The notes beneath the pieces were generated by a model that ran no database searches, was not told the DNA's origin, and saw only the letters and a list, made by a program, of their open reading frames with translations. From NCBI RefSeq assembly GCF_018294505.1, contig NC_057795.1, positions 520,939,512 through 521,003,511 on the forward strand: 64,000 nucleotides of DNA. Direction: 5' to 3'. Both the position numbers and the translations under genes were made by a program. This document shows, piece after piece, positions 58,684-64,000 of the stretch. The stretch is from Triticum aestivum (Eukaryota; Streptophyta; Magnoliopsida; Poales; Poaceae). How positions within the stretch are numbered: the first letter of the stretch is position 1; each line of letters starts with the position of its first letter.

Positions 58684-59588
58684 TTACCTTATTTGAATTG
58701 AAATTTGGCAAGTGCCTACAAGTATAAGATTGAAAAAAGATAAGGGCCCTGTAAACTCCTCTCCCTGTTCCTTCTCCCCCAGGATGTACAGAGAGATGGA
58801 ATAGGCCGGGAGCAGCGTCCAAGCCAGAGTCCACCCCGATCCCGTCAAGGCCTGCCGGGTGCGAGGCCTGACAAGATCGGGAGTGGCGAAGCCGCGAAGG
58901 AGGGAGACGGCCCGGCGGTGCCTTTGGTCACCACCGCCAAGAGCCTCCAGAAGCCCCAGCTCGAGCAACAGTGGATTCATCCACCAAAGCTCAGCTGGAA
59001 GACTGCTGGAGGAGGTGAAGGCACCAAGAGAACAGCCCCCTCAACGGCGACCAGGAGGCCGGTTATGATGGTATCGGGGAGGAAGGGAGGAACGAGAAGA
59101 CGAGGCGGCAGGACGTCAAGACGAGATGAACGCGTCGATGCACTCATGCTCTATCCTGGTAACCTCCCTCCTGCCTTCTCCGTTTTCCCTGGCTTCATCT
59201 TCATCAACACCTCACCAGGGGAGTGCCCACCCGATGGTCCGACGCCCCCTCCAAAGACACGGTGAGCGACCAAGGCTGCCAAGGCACAAGAGGCGCACCG
59301 CTCCCCTCCTTGGCGGGCAGGATGGCGCGCCCCTCGTCGACATCAACCCCAGTTCCAAGGAGAGGGGTTGTACTGGGATTTCCAATGATCCCGGGCCCCT
59401 CCCCTTGGACTTGGACCAAGCTCAGTCCCCAAGCTCTAGCATCCTCGCTCGGCATTATCAACCAAAACCTAAAGCCTGGAGGATAGCACCAGGCTCCCCT
59501 TTCCAACATATTCAAGAAGGAGAAAGACAGAAGAAGAAGTGGATGTTGTTGGATGCCTCTGTTCCTTCCCCGCTCTTCCTTTTATAGG
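58684..59588 (-). pseudogene. Putative antisense transcription unit of G2
   Basis: A TATA box on the - strand (CTATAAAAGG at about 59,579-59,588) precedes ORFs at 59,515-59,204 (MNMLERGAWCYPPGFRFWL) and 58,980-58,684 (MNPLLLELGLLEALGGGD, ending in hydrophobic AYSISLYIL). Position (after pol, antisense) matches the antisense genes of G1 and G3, but the proteins show no resemblance to theirs. Exon structure is unclear. Confidence is low. Confidence 0.35.
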
Positions 59589-60004
59589 TAGACGGGGGAG
59601 TGGGGGCTAGATCCACCGCGGGTGGCCACCGCCCTCCTCCACCAGTTTAAGGAAGCCGGGCCCTCGCCATCATACTCTCCCACGCCACACGCTTCCGTTA
59701 CCTATCCCACGCAGTGCATGTGGCGTACGTGGCAAAGGATAAGGGCATAGTAGGAAGAGTGAATTGGCAGTTTATATCCTGTGCGTTGCGAGAGAAATCT
59801 CTTTGTGTTCTGAGCAAATACGTGCCAGCAAGAGACTGTGATCTTCTTTGCTGCGAGAGATTTGTCTCAGACCGTGGAGTTAGCATTATTTGTTCCTCAA
59901 GTAATGTAACCGTTGGCCCAAAATCCAAATGTTGTGAACGTGTTGGTTGGCCATTGGCTGGACCATGTGTCCAAAATGGTCATTTCCCCTCTGGGAAGGC
60001 TGCA

Positions 60005-60016
60005 GCTATATATAGA
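60005..60016 (+). promoter_or_regulatory. TATA box of the K LTR
   Basis: AGCTATATATAG lies about 650 bases before the LTR end. Confidence 0.5.
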
Positions 60017-60662
60017 CACCCGACACCCGCCTTGTCCGGTGGCTGCTCCGTCTGATTCTGAGAAGATTGTTGATAAATCCAATCTCCGAGTGATTTGAGT
60101 TTAAAATCCACCGATAGAAAACCCCTAGAGCCAAAGAATTAGATAGTGGTTCAGCATCACTCGAATCTAAGTTCAGTACGCTCCGCCTATTAATCTTGAG
60201 CACCGCAAACTCTCTAGATGGTTAGGTGTCAAGAGTGGTTGTGGTTCTCGAATAAGAAGTCTGTAAAGGTTTGGAGATCGCCTCAAGTATCTACCACAAG
60301 TGGTCAACATTGGTTGATGAACGGATTTTCATGGAGAATAGGGTGAAGAGAGTTTATCTTCCATGTTAAGTCACAACCCCTCGAACCAGACGCAGTCCTT
60401 GTGCAGAAGGATGAACTGGTCGGACAAATACCATGTCGCCATCGAGCATCACTGGTTTAATCTACTTCCCCTCTTTCCATTTGTATTATGTCAATCATGT
60501 AATTTTGTTTGATGCTTGTATCAGCTTCCATTTTGTAGTTACTTTTGCTCATTGTTCTGTATTTTCATTCATTCCACTGCTGGTTAATGAGAGTTTTGAG
60601 ATTTCTGAAGAAATTTTAAAACTCCCATTCACCCCCTCTGGTAGACATACTTCATTCCTACA

Positions 60663-60680
60663 ATTGGTATTAGAGCAAGA
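60663..60680 (+). other. Primer-binding site of K
   Basis: ATTGGTATTAGAGCAAGA directly after the LTR end. It is one base away from the Met-tRNA site TTGGTATCAGAGC, as usual for Copia elements. Confidence 0.85.
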
Positions 60681-60728
60681 TACTCCTTGATTTTGTTCAT
60701 TTTGGTCTAACAACCTTGGAGTTTAAGT

Positions 60729-63145
60729 ATGTCTTCAGTGAGTTACAAGTCGCATCTCAAGATTCCAATATTCGATGGGATGGACTACCCCTTCTGGAAG
60801 GAGAAGATGAAAATCCGTCTCCGAGCAATTGATGATGATATGTGGAATGTGGTGCAGAATGGAGTCATGCTTGAAGTGCCCAAGTCCCCAATGACCGAGA
60901 GAAAATACTCATTCAACTGGATGCTCAAGCCAAAGATGAAATTGGTGGCCATCTCTCTTGAGCTCAATTTCTTCGCTATCGTCAGTTTGAATGTACAAAG
61001 GAATTGTGGGACGTTCTTGAGAAGATAAATGAAGGTGTTTCAACTCAGAAAGAATCTTGCATTGATACCCTTTGAGCAAAATTCAATAGGTTCAAGCGCA
61101 TTGGAAATGAAATCTGTTAGCAAACTTTCAATCGTTTGAGTGACATCGTCAACGAGCTACAAGGTCTCGACGCTAAAGACATCACTGACCATGAAGTTGT
61201 GAAGAAGCTACTCTGATCACTTGACAGTTCATTCGTCACTCTAGTTTGGATGATACGGGAACATACTAGTTTCAAAGTTCTCGATTCTGCTGATATAATG
61301 GAAAGGCTGAACACCCACGAGGAACAAGAAGAAGAGAAGAGAGATCTATATGGTTCAAGTCATCACGAAAGCCATGCTCTCAAAGTTGTGGCTGATTCCT
61401 CCTCCGAAGGAAATGCCAAAGAAGATTCTGAGGCCCAGAAAGGATCAACAAAGATATCGCCTTACTCACGAAAAGATTCCAATGCCTCCACAGAAAGAAT
61501 CAGTTTCAAAAGAAGGGATCCGACAACTCTGACGGTTCAAAATCTTTGCCAACACCCACTAGAGATTACACATGTTTCAAGTGCAAAAAGCCAGGACATT
61601 TCGTTTTCGACCGCCCTCTCTGGGAAGCTGAAATCTGTGCCAGTGGAAGATATGATTCAGGAAACTACCATGGCAAAAGCAAGAGCAAGAACTATGATTC
61701 TGATGATGAGAAGAAAACGAAGAAGTTCTTCAAGAAGAAGGACAACTCCTCCTCAAAGTCCTTGTCAAGATATTCCTCGAGGAACCCTTCCAAGTCCTCG
61801 TCCAACCACAAGAATACCTCTCGCAAGGCCAAAGGCGTACATCGACAAGGAGATGGACTCCGATGAGAAAGAATCATCTGACTCCGAAGAAGCTGAGGAA
61901 TCCGATGAGGATTCTGATTCTGGCATGGCTAGCATAGCATGTGCCATCACCCCTACATGAAACTTCTTTGAGAAGCATTCAAGCAACGACGAATGTCCTG
62001 CCCACTGCTTCATGGCCAAAGCATCGAAAGAAAAGGTATCCTCCAAATATCGCAAGACTCACTCTAGTGATCTATATTCTTCTGATGAAGATGACCATGC
62101 TAAACTGATCAAAATTGCTAACATTCAACAAAACTCTCTTGAGAAAATTGAGAAAACCCTAAGGAAATCTGAAGGGTTGTTGGTTGAGGAGATGGAGAAA
62201 AATCAGTCGCTGACCGAAGAGCATTCCGCTCTCAAGTCACGAATGGATGAAGTATCAACTCATCGTGATTTTCTATCAGCCAACCACGAGAGATTGACTT
62301 AGGATTACCTAAAAAGGAAATAGGAACTCGAGTTGCTGAGAGAGGCTCATGAGGATTTGATTAGAGAAAATTCTCTTCTCACCCAACAACTCAGAGAGAA
62401 ACCTCAGGTGTTTGTTCCATCTTGCTTAAAATTCCTTGAATGCTATAATGCTGAATCAAATGTTGAATCTTCTGTGAATGCTAACCCCTCTGCCAAGGAA
62501 AATGGTTGTGTGTCTGATGAGAATGCTAGGTTGAAGGAACTCATGCAGACAGGAATGTTCAAATCTCTCAAAGGGCATCAGACTTTGTGTGATGTTCTGA
62601 AGAAATCCATTCTTCATAAAAAAATCCCAGGAAAGAAGGTATCCTCTTTGAAAGGAAACTGAATGAGGATGGCTCCTACTGGGAACCTGATCAATATCCT
62701 CGCACTGTGTGGGTGCCTGCAAAGAGCAAACCGCTCGATCCACCTTTGCTTCCAGGATATGACTCCCCTATCCCTGAATATTCTCATGATGATTCTCTGG
62801 ATAACTACAGGTTGTTCAAAAACCAACGTGGTGAGCCTATTTCTCGCTATGTTAGACCAAACAGCAGAAATGGCCCCCCCAAAGAAATCTATTTGGGTGC
62901 CCAGGAAAACTACCGATGCATTGCCTATCACTTCTGTACTAACCATGCAGGCAGAAAAAGTCCGACAGAATGAGTATATGCATACTTCATTCAATCACTA
63001 TACTCATTCGTCTGGAAAGAATTTCAATGCTTATTCCTTTGATTATGCTCGCACCCCATCGAGTAACAATTACGGTTACCGAAAGAAATCATATCCTGCT
63101 CGCTCATTTGTTTCGAAGTCACCTGCAAAGATGTGGGTGGTTAAT
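60729..63145 (+). pseudogene. K gag (broken)
   Basis: Starts MSSVSYKSHLKIPIFDGMDY then PFWKEKMKIRLRAIDDDMW, a Copia gag (DUF4219/UBN2-like) start. It frameshifts near 60,920 to CTKELWDVLEKINEG and LSDIVNELQGLDAKDITDHE with stops near 61,074, 61,109 and 61,215. Then IREHTSFKVLDSADIMERLN. The zinc knuckle near 61,565 reads YTCFKCKKPGHFVFDRP, where the last Cys is Asp. A long Ser/Glu/Lys-rich and coiled-coil tail follows (NQSLTEEHSALKSRMDEVST) to 63,145 with several stops. It would build the particle shell. Non-functional. Confidence 0.75.
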
Positions 63146-63159
63146 AAAGCCTAGTTCTT

Positions 63160-64000
63160 TTGCAGTACTATGTCTCCGGGTGTACTGAATGGACAATGGA
63201 TAGTGGATGCACTAGTCATATGACCGGAGACAAGTCATTGTTTTTTGACCCCAACTTAACTGCTTCATCTCTGAAGTATATCAATTTTGCTGAAAACAAC
63301 AAAAGAAAGGTAATTGGGTTAGGTAAAATTGCTATATCTAGACACAAAACCATTGATGATGTTTTACATGTTCAGTCTCTTGGATTCAATCTCATGTCAG
63401 TTGGCAAGCTTTGTGATCTGGGCATGCTAGTTCTATTCTCTATATCCAAATGCATTGTCTTTATGGCCTCTAACAATTCCTTCGTTTTTGAGGGAAATAT
63501 AAAGGGTGACTTATATATTTTGGATTTCTCTAAGGGTTCCTTAGTCCAAACTTGTTTGCTTGCAATAGCAACCAAGGTTGGCTGTGGCACCGAAGACTTG
63601 GTCATGCAAGTATAAGAAATTTGCAGACTCTTGTGAAGAAAAATCATCTCCGTCGCATTCCTGATGTGAAATTCAACAAGGATCATCTATGTGTTGCTTA
63701 TGAAGCTGGTAAATTAGCAAAGAAGCATCATTCTTCAAAAATAGTCATGGACACTACAAGACCTCTAGAAATTCTTCATATGGATTTATTCGGGCCTCAA
63801 AACTATGCAAGTTTTGGTGGCAGTCATTATGGTCTGGCTATTGTTGATGATTTCTCTAGCTATAGTTGGTTATTCTTTCTCGAAAACAAAACCTGCACCC
63901 AAGCCATCTTCAAAAGGTTCGCCAAGAAGGCCCAGAATGAATATGATGTGTGAATTAAGCATGTGAGAAGCGACAATGGTACTGAGTTCAAAAATACTCA
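63160..64000 (+). pseudogene. K pol start: protease, GAG-pre-integrase, integrase core (continues past window)
   Basis: The protease has WTMDSGCTSHMTGDKSLFF (active-site DSG intact) and VLHVQSLGFNLMSVGKLCDL. A frameshift near 63,580 leads to WLWHRRLGHASIRNLQTLVK (the H..H of the GAG-pre-integrase zinc site). The second half, usually C..C, reads HLCVAYEAGK, one Cys lost. The integrase core has HMDLFGP (first D) and SDNGTEF (second D) at the window edge; the catalytic Glu is beyond. A stop at 63,951-63,953 splits the core. Confidence 0.8.

Larger units (their letters stand above)
41570..59700 (+). mobile_element. G2: Ty3/Gypsy LTR retrotransposon, split by G3, right end not found
   Basis: 5' LTR 41,570-42,454; gag from 42,540; zinc finger and protease 44,163-45,473; RT, RNase H and integrase 45,470-48,668, resuming after G3 at 57,793 and ending near 57,970. 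A 3' region with an antisense TATA follows. No second copy of its LTR occurs in the window, so its right end is probably beyond K. The right coordinate is approximate. Confidence 0.8.
59700..64000 (+). mobile_element. K: Ty1/Copia element with long gag, 5' part
   Basis: The LTR ends TTCATTCCTACA at 60,662, followed by a PBS and gag-pol to the window edge. The LTR start was not located; it lies somewhere between about 59.6 and 59.95 kb. A TATA box (AGCTATATATAG) is at 60,005-60,016. The long gag between zinc knuckle and protease is reminiscent of Sirevirus-type Copia elements. It probably inserted into G2. Confidence 0.75.

Noticed and set aside
1..64000. tRNA, rRNA or intact host genes
   Set aside because: No cloverleaf or rRNA core was noticed, and all coding segments could be tied to mobile elements. 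A tRNAscan or Rfam run was not possible.

Overview
The window looks like intergenic DNA of a large-genome Triticeae grass (wheat, Aegilops, barley or a relative). I infer this from the families recognised: BARE/WIS/Angela-type Copia LTRs of about 1.8 kb, Sabrina/WHAM-like Athila Gypsy elements with a TGGCGCC primer-binding site, a CACTA element with CACTACTAGGGAAA ends, and a gene-carrying Helitron. I find no intact single-copy host gene. Almost every base can be assigned to a transposable element, and most elements are nested.

Left nest (1-31,832). The oldest layer is a BARE-like Copia element on the + strand ('D'). Its 5' LTR survives as 8,844-9,057 and 22,344-22,822, its decayed pol as 22,823-25,802, and its 3' LTR as 25,803-27,251 plus 31,324-31,832. 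Into D went an Angela/WIS-type Copia on the - strand ('E', 5,687-8,843), an Athila-like Gypsy on the - strand ('B', 9,058-22,343, flanked by GTCAC) and a CACTA transposon (27,252-31,320, flanked by TTA). E was hit by a Sabrina-like element (LTR tail 5,483-5,686), and that LTR by a Gypsy element ('G1', window start to 5,482). B's left LTR was hit by a 6.9-kb Helitron ('H', 9,754-16,624). The Helitron carries fragments of two glycolytic genes, GAPDH and ATP-dependent phosphofructokinase.

Middle (31,833-35,335). This holds decayed Athila-like LTR pieces and a LINE reverse-transcriptase fragment cut off by the next insertion.

Right nest (35,336-64,000). A second Athila-like element on the - strand ('C') sits in the LINE. 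A Gypsy element ('G2', from 41,570) sits in C's 5' LTR. A smaller Gypsy element ('G3', 48,669-57,787, perfect GTGAC target duplication) splits G2's integrase gene. A Copia element with a very long gag ('K', from about 59.7-59.9 kb to beyond the window) follows G2.

G1 and G3 each carry a multi-exon gene antisense to gag-pol, between pol and the 3' LTR, with its own TATA box. G2 shows a TATA box and ORFs in the same place. G3 has gag and protease but no reverse transcriptase or integrase, so it would need another element's enzymes. Every coding region examined carries stops or frameshifts, so all are best treated as pseudogenes. One 401-base N gap (27,799-28,199) lies inside the CACTA element.
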